From Nocardioides daejeonensis (GTDB lineage Bacteria > Actinomycetota > Actinomycetes > Propionibacteriales > Nocardioidaceae), in NCBI RefSeq assembly GCF_003194585.1, contig NZ_QHKZ01000003.1, forward strand, positions 496,001 to 560,000: a stretch of 64,000 nt of DNA, given 5' to 3'. The notes under the pieces were generated by a model, which made no database searches, was not told the DNA's origin, and saw nothing but the letters and a program-made list of their open reading frames with translations. The position numbers and the translations under genes were made by a program. Below are positions 48,374 through 57,020 of this stretch, piece after piece. How positions within the stretch are numbered: the first letter of the stretch is position 1; each line of letters starts with the position of its first letter.

Positions 48374-50047
48374 CTACGGGCGGAGCCCCTCCTCCGCCAT
48401 CGGGATCCGCACCCCGCGCTCAGCCGCCACCTCGCGCGCGCGGTCGTAGCCGGCGTCGACGTATCGGATGACCCCCATCCCGGGGTCGTTGGTGAGCACG
48501 CGCTCGATCTTCTGTGCCGCGAGGTCGGTGCCGTCGGCGACGCAGACCTGCCCGGCGTGGATCGAGCGGCCCATGCCGACGCCGCCACCGTGGTGGATCG
48601 AGACCCAGGTGGCACCTGAGGCGGTGTTGACCAGCGCGTTGAGCAGTGCCCAGTCGGCGATCGCGTCGGAGCCGTCGAGCATCGCCTCGGTCTCCCGGTA
48701 GGGCGACGCGACCGAACCGCAGTCGAGGTGGTCGCGGCCGATCACGATCGGCGCCTTCAGCTCACCCGAGGCCACCATCTCGTTGAACTTCAGTCCGGCC
48801 AAGTGCCGTTCGCCGTACCCGAGCCAGCAGATGCGCGCCGGCAGCCCCTGGAAGTGCACCCGCTCCTGCGCCATGGTGATCCACTTGCGAAGTCGCGCGT
48901 TGTCGGGGAAGAGCTCGAGGATGGCGCGGTCGGTGGCCGCGATGTCGGCCGGGTCCCCCGACAGCGCTGCCCACCGGAACGGTCCCTTGCCCTCACAGAA
49001 GAGCGGGCGGATGTACGCCGGCACGAAGCCTGGGAACGCGAAGGCACGGTCGTAGCCGCCCTTGCGTGCCTCGTCCCGGATCGAGTTGCCGTAGTCGAAC
49101 ACCTCGGCACCGGCATCTTGGAACTCGACCATCGCGCGGACGTGCGCCGCCATCGACGCCTGCGCCGCGCGGGTGAACCCCTCCGGATCCGCGGCGGCCC
49201 GCTCGTGCCATTCCTCGAACGGGACCCCGAGGGGAAGGTAGGAGAGCGGGTCGTGCGCGGAGGTCTGGTCGGTGACGATGTCGATCGGCGCGCCCGACTC
49301 CAGCAGGCGCGGGAAGATCTCGGCGGCGTTGCCGAGCACCCCGATCGAGAGAGGGCGTCGCTCGTCCCGGGCGGCGACGGCCAACTCGAGGGCGTGCTCG
49401 AGTGACTCCGCGCGTACGTCGAGGTAGCGGTGCTCGATGCGCCGCCTGATCCGGGAGTCGTCGACGTCGACACAGATCGCGACGCCGTCGTTCATGGTGA
49501 CGGCTAGCGGCTGGGCACCGCCCATGCCACCGAGGCCCGCGGTCAGCGTGATGGTGCCGGCCAGCGTGCCCTCGAACCTCTTGTCGGCGACCGCGGCGAA
49601 CGTCTCGAAGGTGCCCTGCAGGATCCCCTGGGTGCCGATATAGATCCAGGAGCCGGCCGTCATCTGGCCGTACATGGTGAGCCCGAGCTCCTCGAGTCGC
49701 CGGAACTCCTCCCAGTTTGCCCAGTCGCCGACCAGGTTGGAGTTGGCGATCAGCACCCGGGGCGCCCATTCATGGGTCCGCATGACGCCGACCGGCTTGC
49801 CGGACTGCACGAGCATCGTCTCGTCGTGGGCGAGGGTGCTGAGGGTCCGCACCAGGGCGTCGTACGACTCCCAGTTGCGTGCCGCCTTGCCGGTGCCGCC
49901 GTAGACCACGAGCTCGGCCGGGTTCTCCGCGTTCTCCGGGTCGAGGTTGTTCATCAGCATCCGCAGGGGCGCCTCGGTCTGCCAGGAACGGGCGGTGAGC
50001 GCGGCCCCGGTGGCCGCCTTGATGGTGCGGGACGACTGGCTGGTCAC
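48374..50047 (-). CDS. hutU: Urocanate hydratase
   Basis: NAD-containing urocanase, converting urocanate to 4-imidazolone-5-propionate (step 2 of histidine degradation). 557 residues. Conserved blocks: [81 protein letters not shown] (active-site Cys region), [20 protein letters not shown] and [19 protein letters not shown]. It starts with GTG, overlapping the hutH stop by 4 nt (GTGA), so hutH and hutU are coupled. Confidence 0.96.
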   Translation of the reverse strand: MTSQSSRTIKAATGAALTARSWQTEAPLRMLMNNLDPENAENPAELVVYGGTGKAARNWESYDALVRTLSTLAHDETMLVQSGKPVGVMRTHEWAPRVLIANSNLVGDWANWEEFRRLEELGLTMYGQMTAGSWIYIGTQGILQGTFETFAAVADKRFEGTLAGTITLTAGLGGMGGAQPLAVTMNDGVAICVDVDDSRIRRRIEHRYLDVRAESLEHALELAVAARDERRPLSIGVLGNAAEIFPRLLESGAPIDIVTDQTSAHDPLSYLPLGVPFEEWHERAAADPEGFTRAAQASMAAHVRAMVEFQDAGAEVFDYGNSIRDEARKGGYDRAFAFPGFVPAYIRPLFCEGKGPFRWAALSGDPADIAATDRAILELFPDNARLRKWITMAQERVHFQGLPARICWLGYGERHLAGLKFNEMVASGELKAPIVIGRDHLDCGSVASPYRETEAMLDGSDAIADWALLNALVNTASGATWVSIHHGGGVGMGRSIHAGQVCVADGTDLAAQKIERVLTNDPGMGVIRYVDAGYDRAREVAAERGVRIPMAEEGLRP

Positions 50048-51762
50048 TGCAGTTCTCCGATCGCATCCTGGACGGCTGCCAGCACGGCGCCGTCGATGAG
50101 CAGGTGGTGGGCGGTCTCGATCTCCGGCGCCAGGAAGCGGTCCGGCCCCGGCGTGCCGACGTGATGGCGCCCGAGCAGGTCGATGAGTGCGCGCGAGGCG
50201 GGCGCCGGCTCCATCCCGGTGGTCGAGCTTGTCCCCCCGGTGGTCGAGCTTGTCCCCCCGGTGGTCGAGCCTGTCCCCCCGGTGGTCGAGCTTGTCCCCC
50301 CGGTGGTCGAGCCTGTCCCCCCGGTGGTCGAGCTTGTCCCCCCGGTGGTCGAGCCTGTCCCCCCGGTGGTCGAGCTTGTCGAGACCCGAAGTTGCAGGGC
50401 CCGAACGCCGGCGATCATCTCGATGGCCAGCACGCGGGAGAGGCCGTCGACGGCGCGACGCAGCTTGCGAGCGCCGTTCCAGCCCATCGAGACGTGGTCC
50501 TCCTGCATGGCGCTGGAGGGGATCGAGTCGGCCGACGCCGGGGCGGCGAGGCGCTTGAGCTCCGAGACGATCGAGGCCTGGGTGTATTGGGCGATCATCA
50601 GCCCGGAGTCGACGCCGGGGTCGTCGGCCAGGAAGGGCGGCAGCCCGTGGTTGCGGGCCTTGTCGAGGAACCGGTCGGTACGCCGCTCGGCCAGTGAGGC
50701 CAGATCGGCGACGGCGATCGCCAGGAAGTCGAGCACATAGGCGACCGGCGCCCCGTGGAAGTTGCCGTTGGACTCCAGTCGTCCGGTGCCGTCGGCCTCC
50801 ACCAGGACCACCGGGTTGTCCACGGCGCTGGCCAACTCGCGTTCGGCGACGCTCGCGGCGTGGGCGATCGTGTCACGCACAGCTCCGTGCACCTGCGGCG
50901 AGCAGCGCAGCGAGTAGGCGTCCTGCACCCGGTTGCAGTCGGGCCCGCGGTGCGAGGCGACGACGCCGGAGTCGGCCAGCAGCCGTCGCAGGTTGGCCGC
51001 CGACGCCGCTTGCCCGGGGTGCGGGCGGATGGCCTGCAGCTCCGGGGCGAAGACCCGGTCGGTGCCGAGCTGACCCTCCACCGACATCGCGGCAGTCACG
51101 TCGGCGACCTTGAGCAGCGCGGTCAGGTCGGTCAGGGACAACACCAGCATGCCCAGCATCCCGTCGGTGCCGTTGATCAGTGCCAGTCCCTCCTTGGCCT
51201 GGAGCTGCACGGGCGCCAACCCCGCTGCCTCCAGCGCCTCCGCCGCACTGGTACGCCGCCCGTCCGCGTCGCGCACAGGTCCTTCGCCCATCAGCGCGAG
51301 CGCGCAGTGGGCCAGCGGGGCGAGGTCGCCCGAGCAGCCCAGCGAGCCGAACTCGTGTACCACCGGGGTGATCTGGTGGTTGAGCAGCGCGGCGATCAGC
51401 TGCGCGGTCTCCCGGCGCACGCCGGTGTGACCGGTGGCCAGCGTGGAGAGCCGCAACAGCATCAGCGCCCGCACCACCTCGCGCTCCACCTCCGGACCGG
51501 AGCCGGCGGCGTGGCTGCGCACCAGGCTGCGCTGCAGTTGCTGCCGCATCTCGGTGGGGATGTGTCGGGTCGCAAGCGCACCGAAGCCGGTGGAGACGCC
51601 GTACGCCGGCTGCTCGCCTGCCGCTAGCTCCTCGACCACCGCCCGCGCCCGATCGATCGCCTGCAACGCCTCGGGGCTGAGCGCGACCTGGGCGCCGTCA
51701 CGGGCCACCGCGACGACGTCGGCGAAGCTGAGCGGTCCGACGCCGATCTGGATCAAAGTCAT
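50044..51762 (-). CDS. hutH: Histidine ammonia-lyase with an in-frame repeat insertion
   Basis: Deaminates histidine to urocanate (step 1). 572 residues against ~510 usual. The MIO-forming tripeptide appears as Cys143-Ser144-Gly145 in [15 protein letters not shown]; most family members have Ala-Ser-Gly, but the family pattern allows Cys. [43 protein letters not shown] and [14 protein letters not shown] are intact. Between ALQLR and [13 protein letters not shown] (about residues 459-516) lies a Ser/Thr/Gly run encoded by eight 21-bp repeats; without it the length is normal. The insertion is in the C-terminal helical region, away from the MIO site, so activity may survive. ATG at 51762. Confidence 0.94.
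   Translation of the reverse strand: MTLIQIGVGPLSFADVVAVARDGAQVALSPEALQAIDRARAVVEELAAGEQPAYGVSTGFGALATRHIPTEMRQQLQRSLVRSHAAGSGPEVEREVVRALMLLRLSTLATGHTGVRRETAQLIAALLNHQITPVVHEFGSLGCSGDLAPLAHCALALMGEGPVRDADGRRTSAAEALEAAGLAPVQLQAKEGLALINGTDGMLGMLVLSLTDLTALLKVADVTAAMSVEGQLGTDRVFAPELQAIRPHPGQAASAANLRRLLADSGVVASHRGPDCNRVQDAYSLRCSPQVHGAVRDTIAHAASVAERELASAVDNPVVLVEADGTGRLESNGNFHGAPVAYVLDFLAIAVADLASLAERRTDRFLDKARNHGLPPFLADDPGVDSGLMIAQYTQASIVSELKRLAAPASADSIPSSAMQEDHVSMGWNGARKLRRAVDGLSRVLAIEMIAGVRALQLRVSTSSTTGGTGSTTGGTSSTTGGTGSTTGGTSSTTGGTGSTTGGTSSTTGGTSSTTGMEPAPASRALIDLLGRHHVGTPGPDRFLAPEIETAHHLLIDGAVLAAVQDAIGELQ
50218..50385. repeat. Eight 21-bp tandem repeats inside hutH (family 3)
   Basis: Units start at 50218, 50239, 50260, 50281, 50302, 50323, 50344 and 50365. 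The plus-strand unit is GGTGGTCGAGC, then YTGTCCCCCC, with CTTG and CCTG versions mostly alternating. The last unit ends in GTCGAGAC instead of the C-run, and that form resembles intergenic sequences at 22688-22704 and 35768-35790. The 21-bp period keeps the reading frame and encodes repeated Ser-Thr-Thr-Gly-Gly-Thr-Gly/Ser. Confidence 0.97.
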
Positions 51763-51836
51763 GCCTCCAGCGTGATCCGCCGCACCGCCGGCGTCCAGCG
51801 GCCCCGCCTCGGCGGTGTCTCAGATCCGAGACCCAC

Positions 51837-51879
51837 GTCGAGGCGCCTGCGTCAGCCGTCGAGACGCCAGCTTCAGCGC
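51837..51879. repeat. Two family-1 repeat units overlapping the M20 stop codon
   Basis: Plus-strand units at 51837-51857 (21 bp, diverged) and 51858-51879 (GTCGAG followed by ACGCCAGCTTCAGCGC, a clean family-1 unit). The second covers the last Gln-Arg-stop codons of the M20 amidohydrolase on the other strand, so the repeat supplies that gene's stop. Unlike the arrays between convergent genes, these units read antisense to the gene they follow. Confidence 0.8.
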
Positions 51880-53102
51880 TGCGGCGGCGGCTCGTCAGCA
51901 CCCACGTGCTGCCAGGCGAGGAGCGCGAGCAGCGCGGCCTGGTCGGCCAGCACCGCGTCGTCGTACTCCGCGTCGGACGCGTGTGGGTACGTCGCGCCGG
52001 CGGCGACGTGATCCGGCTTGGCGCCGAGGAAGATGTAGCAGCCCGGCACCCGCTCCAGCACCCGCGAGAAGTCCTCGGAACCCATATAAGGCGTCGCGAT
52101 GCGAGCGTGCCGCTCGGCACCGAACTCCGCGCGAATCAGCTCCTCGACCCGCACGGTCGTCGCCTCGTCGTTGACAGTCGCCGGATAGCCGCGCTCGAGC
52201 TCGAAGTCGGCACTGAGGCCGTGGGCCGCAGCGATCCCGTCGACCAGCGCGGCCAGCCGTTCCTCCAGGAGGTCGAGGGTCGCGGCGGAGAAGGTGCGCA
52301 GCGTGCCCGAGAGCCAGGCCCGGTCGGGAATCACGTTGTCCGCGTCACCGGCGCCGAGCCGGGTGACCGTCAGGACTGCCGGGTCGCTGACGTTGACCGC
52401 GCGGGTCACCACAACCTGCATCGCCGGCACCAGCTCGGCCAGCGCCGGCACCGGGTCGAGCGCGGCCGACGGCGTGCTGGCGTGCCCACCGCGCCCGGTC
52501 AGGGCGACTCGCAGCGTGCTGGAGCTGGCCAGAACCGGGCCGACACCCGTCCAGAACATGCCGCGCTCCCCCGTCCCGACATGGATCGCGTACGCCGCCT
52601 CGGGGGCCTGCCCCGAAGCCTCGAGGACGCCCTCCTCCAGCATGTGCCCGGCACCATCGTGCCCCTCCTCGCCGGGCTGGAACATGAAGACGACCGACCC
52701 AGCGATCTGGTCGCGCCGGGCCGCAAGCAGGTGGGCGGCGCCGACCAGTCCAGCCGCGTGGAGGTCGTGGCCGCAGGCGTGCATGAGTCCGTTGTTGGCG
52801 CGATAGGGCAGCTCGACCTGCTCGACGATCGGCAGCGCATCCATGTCGCCGCGCAGGAGCACGGTCGGCCCCGGCTCGGCGCCACGCAGCACCGCGACGA
52901 TCGACGTCGACGAGCGGCCCAGGGTGATCTCCAGGTCGAGACCCGCCAACGCCTCGAGCACCGCCTGCTGGGTGCGCGGGAGGTCGAGCCCGACCTCGGG
53001 GTGCTGGTGGAGGTCACGCCGCAGCGCGACGAGGTCGTCCAGGAGCTGCGCCGCATCGGCGCGCAGATCCGGAGCCGACCGCAACACAGGAGACTCAGAC
53101 AT
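51873..53102 (-). CDS. M20-family amidohydrolase (hippurate/IAA-amino acid hydrolase-like)
   Basis: 409 residues of the M20D branch. LVALRRDLHQHPEVGLDLP N-terminal signature, VLLRGDMDALPI (metal Asp), HACGHDLHAAGLVGAA (metal Cys/His), VVFMFQPGEEGHDGAGHML (Glu-Glu), and a C-terminal metal His in YPHASDAEYDD. The small dimerisation domain has TGRGGHAS. This branch cleaves N-acyl amino acids and related amides. ATG at 53102. It lies 110 nt upstream of hutH on the same strand, so co-expression with hutHU is possible; the substrate is not known. Confidence 0.88.
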   Translation of the reverse strand: MSESPVLRSAPDLRADAAQLLDDLVALRRDLHQHPEVGLDLPRTQQAVLEALAGLDLEITLGRSSTSIVAVLRGAEPGPTVLLRGDMDALPIVEQVELPYRANNGLMHACGHDLHAAGLVGAAHLLAARRDQIAGSVVFMFQPGEEGHDGAGHMLEEGVLEASGQAPEAAYAIHVGTGERGMFWTGVGPVLASSSTLRVALTGRGGHASTPSAALDPVPALAELVPAMQVVVTRAVNVSDPAVLTVTRLGAGDADNVIPDRAWLSGTLRTFSAATLDLLEERLAALVDGIAAAHGLSADFELERGYPATVNDEATTVRVEELIRAEFGAERHARIATPYMGSEDFSRVLERVPGCYIFLGAKPDHVAAGATYPHASDAEYDDAVLADQAALLALLAWQHVGADEPPPQR

Positions 53103-53218
53103 GCAGTCATGCTGCCAGCGCCACGACGCCGATGGCCGCCGCCTCCCGGTCAGTAAGGCGGCGGCCACCGACTGCGTCCGCAATCGTTCACACGCACTCG
53201 TGCGGACCCGGCCGGGAC

Positions 53219-54112
53219 TCACGCCTCGACGAGCACCTTCTCCTCGGCACCGGCGAGCGAGGACCGCTCCTGACGGACAGCCCAGACCAGACCGGCGACC
53301 CAGATCGCAGCAAGGCCGGCGACGGTCCACCACACCTGCGCCTCCTCCAGACCGAGGGTGAGCAGCAGCGTGCGGGAGTTGGTCAGCACGATCATCCCAC
53401 CGGCAGCAACGCCCAGGACCCGGGCCGGCAACACGCGCACCAGCCAGGCCGCCACGGGTGCGGCGATCACGCCGCCGATCAGCAGCGCGGCGACGATCTG
53501 CCAGTCGATGCCCGCAGATCCGAGGGCGAGCAGGAAGCCGAGCGAGCCACCGACGGCCACGACGAACTCGGAGGTGTCGATCGAGCCGATCACCTTGCGC
53601 GGCTCCAGGCGTCCCGACGAGAGCAGAGTGGTGGTGCCGACCGGACCCCAGCCACCGCCGCCGACGGCGTCGAGCGCCCCACCGAAGAGGCCCATCGGGG
53701 CGAGGAAGCCGACGCCCGGCCGGCCCTTGAACTCCGGTCGCCGACCGCCCAGCACCAGAAACCGCCAGATCACGTAGGCCCCCAGGGCGAGCAGGATGCC
53801 GGCCACCCAGGGCTTGGCAACGTCCCCGTCGAGGCTGACCAGGAAAGTCGCTCCGGCGAAAGCGCCGACGAAGCCGGGCACGGCCAGGATCCCCACGGTG
53901 CGCCAGTCGACGTTGCCGAACTTGGAGTGGGAGATGCCGGAGACCAGTGAGGTGCCGATCTCCGAGAAGTGGACCGCCGCAGAGGCCGCCGCGGGCGCGA
54001 TGCCGGCGGTCAGCAGCAGGGTGGACGACGTGACGCCGTAGGCCATCCCGAGCGAGCCGTCGATGAGTTGGGCCAACAGACCCACGAAGCCGAGGACCAG
54101 CAGCTTGCGCAT
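53219..54112 (-). CDS. TSUP-family (TauE/SafE) sulfite/anion exporter
   Basis: 297-residue polytopic membrane protein with the two TSUP halves. It begins MRKLLVLGFVGLLAQLIDGSLGMAYGVTSSTLLL, the family's first hairpin; GFVGAFAGATFLVSL follows. The second half has APMGLFGGALDAVGGGGWGPVGTTTLLSSGR, then KVIGSIDTSEFVVAVGGSLGFLL and GGVIAAPVAAWLVRVLPARVLGVAAGGMIVLTN. TSUP proteins export sulfite, sulfoacetate or related anions. ATG at 54112 has AAGGAG at 8 nt. An AT-rich palindromic stretch lies directly upstream. Confidence 0.87.
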   Translation of the reverse strand: MRKLLVLGFVGLLAQLIDGSLGMAYGVTSSTLLLTAGIAPAAASAAVHFSEIGTSLVSGISHSKFGNVDWRTVGILAVPGFVGAFAGATFLVSLDGDVAKPWVAGILLALGAYVIWRFLVLGGRRPEFKGRPGVGFLAPMGLFGGALDAVGGGGWGPVGTTTLLSSGRLEPRKVIGSIDTSEFVVAVGGSLGFLLALGSAGIDWQIVAALLIGGVIAAPVAAWLVRVLPARVLGVAAGGMIVLTNSRTLLLTLGLEEAQVWWTVAGLAAIWVAGLVWAVRQERSSLAGAEEKVLVEA

Positions 54113-54132
54113 CGCCCCACTCCTTCCAGATG

Positions 54133-54163
54133 ATTCACCATAGATTTCCTTTATATAGTGGAT
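54133..54163. promoter_or_regulatory. AT-rich inverted repeat in the TSUP promoter region
   Basis: 10-bp arms ATTCACCATA and TATAGTGGAT (8 of 10 pair) separated by 11 nt, inside the only markedly AT-rich stretch of the neighbourhood (about 54130-54175, with TATATA and TTTACT on the minus strand). Located 20-50 nt before the TSUP start, it probably combines a promoter with an operator. The regulator is not in the window. Confidence 0.4.
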
Positions 54164-54211
54164 TAGTAAACATTATCGCCTTGGTGGACGCAAGCCCGCG
54201 TGACCCGACCC

Positions 54212-56110
54212 TCACCCGGCAGCCACGGGCACGGTGCCTTCCCGGCCGAGCGCCGCCGTACCGCCCAGGGCTGAGGCGGTCGCCACCGTCACGCACGTGG
54301 CAGCGATGGCAGCCAGCGGGAGCCACGGCACCGTCAGCGGCACCTCCCCCAGGCCGGCCGTCATCGGCGCCCGCAACAGCCAGCCGGTCACCGCGGTCAC
54401 CAGTCCGCCGAGCACGAGCGCGACGGCGGCCACAGCCATGGCCTCCGCGGCCACCATCCGTCGCACCTGGCGCACGGTCGCTCCGACCAGCCGCAGCGCG
54501 CGAAACTCCTGGCGCCGCTGGACGCTGCCGAGCAGCAGCGTGTTCGCGATCGCCAGCCCCGCGTAGAGGCCGGTCGGCCCGAGCACTGCCCACAGCCCGA
54601 TCTGGTTCTGCTCGCGCAGCTCGGCGTCACGGTCGGCCAGCCAGGCCGCCTTGCTCTGCGCCCGGCCGGCCACCGGATCCCAGTCGGCGAGCACCATGCT
54701 CGGCGCGACGGTGGTGGGGCGGACGAACCAGGTGCCCTGCGGGCGGACGCCGTGCTTGCGCGCCAACGCCGCCGGGACGAGGTAGTCGCTCTGCAGGGTG
54801 GCAGCGTCGTCGACCAGGGCCACGACGCGCAACGACTCCCGTCGCCCGTCGGCGAACCGCACCGGGAGCATGCCGCCGAGCTTGATGCCACTGTCCCAGG
54901 CCACCGACCTCGCGACGGCGACGCTGCGCCCGGTCAGGTCGGCGAGGTCACCACGGTGCGCTCGGATGCCCCGGAGCCTGGCGCTGAGCGCGGGATCGAT
55001 CCCCTCGACCTGCACATCCGAGTCGCCCATCTCCCCCAGCGTGTCCATGCTGGTCACCTCGCGCGGCTCCAGCTCCAGCCCCGGCAGTTCCCGGAGCCGT
55101 GCCACCTGGTCCGGCGTGGAGGTGGTCACCACCAAGGGCACCTGCAGCTGGTCGTCGGCGATGCCGTACTCCCAGTCGGCGGCGAAGGCCAGCGTCACCA
55201 TCAACGAGCCCGCGATCGCCGACAGCGCCAGCACCGGCGCGGCGAGTGACGTCGTACGACGCGCCCGGGCAGCCGCGTTCTCCCGCGCCAGCGCCCAGAG
55301 CGGGTGCCGGCGCACCGGCCAGGTGGCCACCCGGACCAACGGCGGCAGCAGCAGCGGCCCCAGACAGATCAGCGCGACCACCCAGACCTCGGGGACGAAG
55401 ATCGCGAGGATCATCGCCAGCAGCGGATCCCCGGCACGGATCCCGAGGAGCATCGCCGCTCCCCCGGCCAGGCACAGCGTGCCCACGACCAGCCTCAGTA
55501 CGCCGGTGCGGGCGCCGAGCTCATCGGCTTCTTGAAGCGCCGCCGCCGGGCTGACTCGCGCAGCTCTGCGGGAGGCGGTCCAGCCTCCGAGCCACGCCAC
55601 CATCACGCCGATCGAGGAAGCGACCAGCAGGGGAAGCCCGGGATCGGGCACCGGCAGTCCGCCGGGGGCGAGGTCACGCGCCGCCAGCAAGGCCGAGGCC
55701 GCGGGGAAGAGCAACAGCCCGAGCGCCGAGCCGGCGGCGGAGGCCGCGGCGGCAACCACCAGGGTCTCGATCCGGATCAGTCGCTTCACCTGACGCGGCG
55801 AAGCGCCGACCAGGCGCAGCAGCCCGAGCTCACGGGATCGGGAAGCCACCACGAAGCTGCAGGTGCTGGCCACGACGAAGATCGCCATGAAACCCGCGAA
55901 GCCGGCCATCACGCCCAGCAGTGACGTGGTGTCCTGCAAGGCGGTTCGCAGCTCCTGCTCCCCGGGACCGAGTCGGTCGAGGTAGGTCTCGACAGAGGCG
56001 ATCAGCAGCCCGACCAGGGCGATGAGCGCCACCCCGAGTCCCGTGGCGACGAAGCTGCCGAGGTGCCGGCCCGCGCCGTGCCGCGCAGTCCGCACGGCGA
56101 CGCCGATCAT
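54212..56110 (-). CDS. ABC transporter permease, FtsX/MacB-like
   Basis: 632 residues. Two FtsX domains: an N-terminal pair around SVETYLDRLGPGEQEL and the SRSRELGLLRLVGASPRQVKRLIRIETLVVA motif, and a C-terminal copy with RRQEFRALRLVGATVRQVRRMVAAEAMAV. About 10 membrane helices and an extracytoplasmic domain (about 335-500). This architecture is used for drug/peptide or lipid export and for antimicrobial-peptide sensing-type transporters. Its start overlaps the stop of the ATPase gene (ATGA). The divergent sensor kinase/regulator pair may control it. Confidence 0.87.
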   Translation of the reverse strand: MIGVAVRTARHGAGRHLGSFVATGLGVALIALVGLLIASVETYLDRLGPGEQELRTALQDTTSLLGVMAGFAGFMAIFVVASTCSFVVASRSRELGLLRLVGASPRQVKRLIRIETLVVAAAASAAGSALGLLLFPAASALLAARDLAPGGLPVPDPGLPLLVASSIGVMVAWLGGWTASRRAARVSPAAALQEADELGARTGVLRLVVGTLCLAGGAAMLLGIRAGDPLLAMILAIFVPEVWVVALICLGPLLLPPLVRVATWPVRRHPLWALARENAAARARRTTSLAAPVLALSAIAGSLMVTLAFAADWEYGIADDQLQVPLVVTTSTPDQVARLRELPGLELEPREVTSMDTLGEMGDSDVQVEGIDPALSARLRGIRAHRGDLADLTGRSVAVARSVAWDSGIKLGGMLPVRFADGRRESLRVVALVDDAATLQSDYLVPAALARKHGVRPQGTWFVRPTTVAPSMVLADWDPVAGRAQSKAAWLADRDAELREQNQIGLWAVLGPTGLYAGLAIANTLLLGSVQRRQEFRALRLVGATVRQVRRMVAAEAMAVAAVALVLGGLVTAVTGWLLRAPMTAGLGEVPLTVPWLPLAAIAATCVTVATASALGGTAALGREGTVPVAAG

Positions 56111-56889
56111 GCCGGCTCCAGGTGGTTCATCGCTGCCGCGATCCGGTCGGGCGTCGAGGCATCCAGACGGCCCACCAGGGCGCCATCCGCAAGGAAGAGC
56201 ACTTCGTCGGCGTACGCCGCGGCCACCGGGTCGTGCGTCACCATGACGATGGTCAGGCCTTCCTCGTCGACAGACCTGCGGAGCAGCTCGAGCACGAGCC
56301 GACCGGTGCTCCGGTCCAGCGCGCCGGTCGGTTCGTCGGCGAAGAGCACTTCCGGGCGGGTGAGCAGCGCGCGGGCCAGGGCGACCCGCTGCTGCTGGCC
56401 ACCGGAGAGCTGCCCGGGCCGGCGGCCGGCCTGGTCCGTCAGTCCGACCCGCGCCAGCGCCTCCCGCACCGAGCGCCGGTCCGGGCGCCGCCCCGCCAGC
56501 CGCAGCGGCAGCGCCACGTTGTCGGCGGCGGTGAGTGCCGGAAGCAGGTTGTAGGCCTGAAAGACGAACCCGATGCGATCGCGTCGCAGTGCCGTCCGCA
56601 TCGTCTCCGAGATCCGGGTGATCTCGAGGCCGCCGATCCAGACCGATCCGGCGTCGGGTCGATCAAGACCCGCCGCGCACTGGAGCAGCGTCGACTTGCC
56701 CGACCCCGACGGGCCCATGACGGCCGTGAAGGTGCCGGCGGCGAAGACATGGCTGATGCCGCGGAGCGCGTCGACACGGCTTCCCCCGGTGCCGTGGTGG
56801 CGCGCCACCTGATCGAGGCGCACGGCAGGCTCCTGACGGGGTGCGGAGGCAGGGGCGGCGGGAGGAGTGTGCTGCAGGTGAACGGACAT
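56107..56889 (-). CDS. ABC transporter ATP-binding protein (MacB/LolD-type)
   Basis: 260-residue nucleotide-binding subunit. Walker A GPSGSGKSTLLQC (about 59-71), Q-loop in VFQAYNLLPALTAADNVALPL, signature GQLSGGQQQRVALARALL, Walker B VLFADEPTGALD, and H-loop IVMVTHDPVAAA. The family marker TGALDR is typical of MacB/FtsE-like exporters paired with FtsX-type permeases. It is the first gene of the pair and its 3' end overlaps the permease start by 4 nt. Divergent from the histidine kinase gene across 131 nt. Confidence 0.95.
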   Translation of the reverse strand: MSVHLQHTPPAAPASAPRQEPAVRLDQVARHHGTGGSRVDALRGISHVFAAGTFTAVMGPSGSGKSTLLQCAAGLDRPDAGSVWIGGLEITRISETMRTALRRDRIGFVFQAYNLLPALTAADNVALPLRLAGRRPDRRSVREALARVGLTDQAGRRPGQLSGGQQQRVALARALLTRPEVLFADEPTGALDRSTGRLVLELLRRSVDEEGLTIVMVTHDPVAAAYADEVLFLADGALVGRLDASTPDRIAAAMNHLEPA

Positions 56890-57020
56890 GACTCCAGCAC
56901 ACCGGAACGCAAGCGGCGAGCGCGCTGGCGCCCACGCCCGTTCCCGGTAGCGTGCGCGCTACCCCAGCCGGGGCGCCTGGGCGACCGGAGCGAGGCCGGA
57001 GCGGCCCTAGGCTGGCCGGC

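Noticed and set aside
50104..50740. Plus-strand frames across the hutH repeats encoding Pro/Val- or Trp/Ser-rich repeats
   Set aside because: These are products of the 21-bp repeat read on the wrong strand; the minus-strand frame is hutH.
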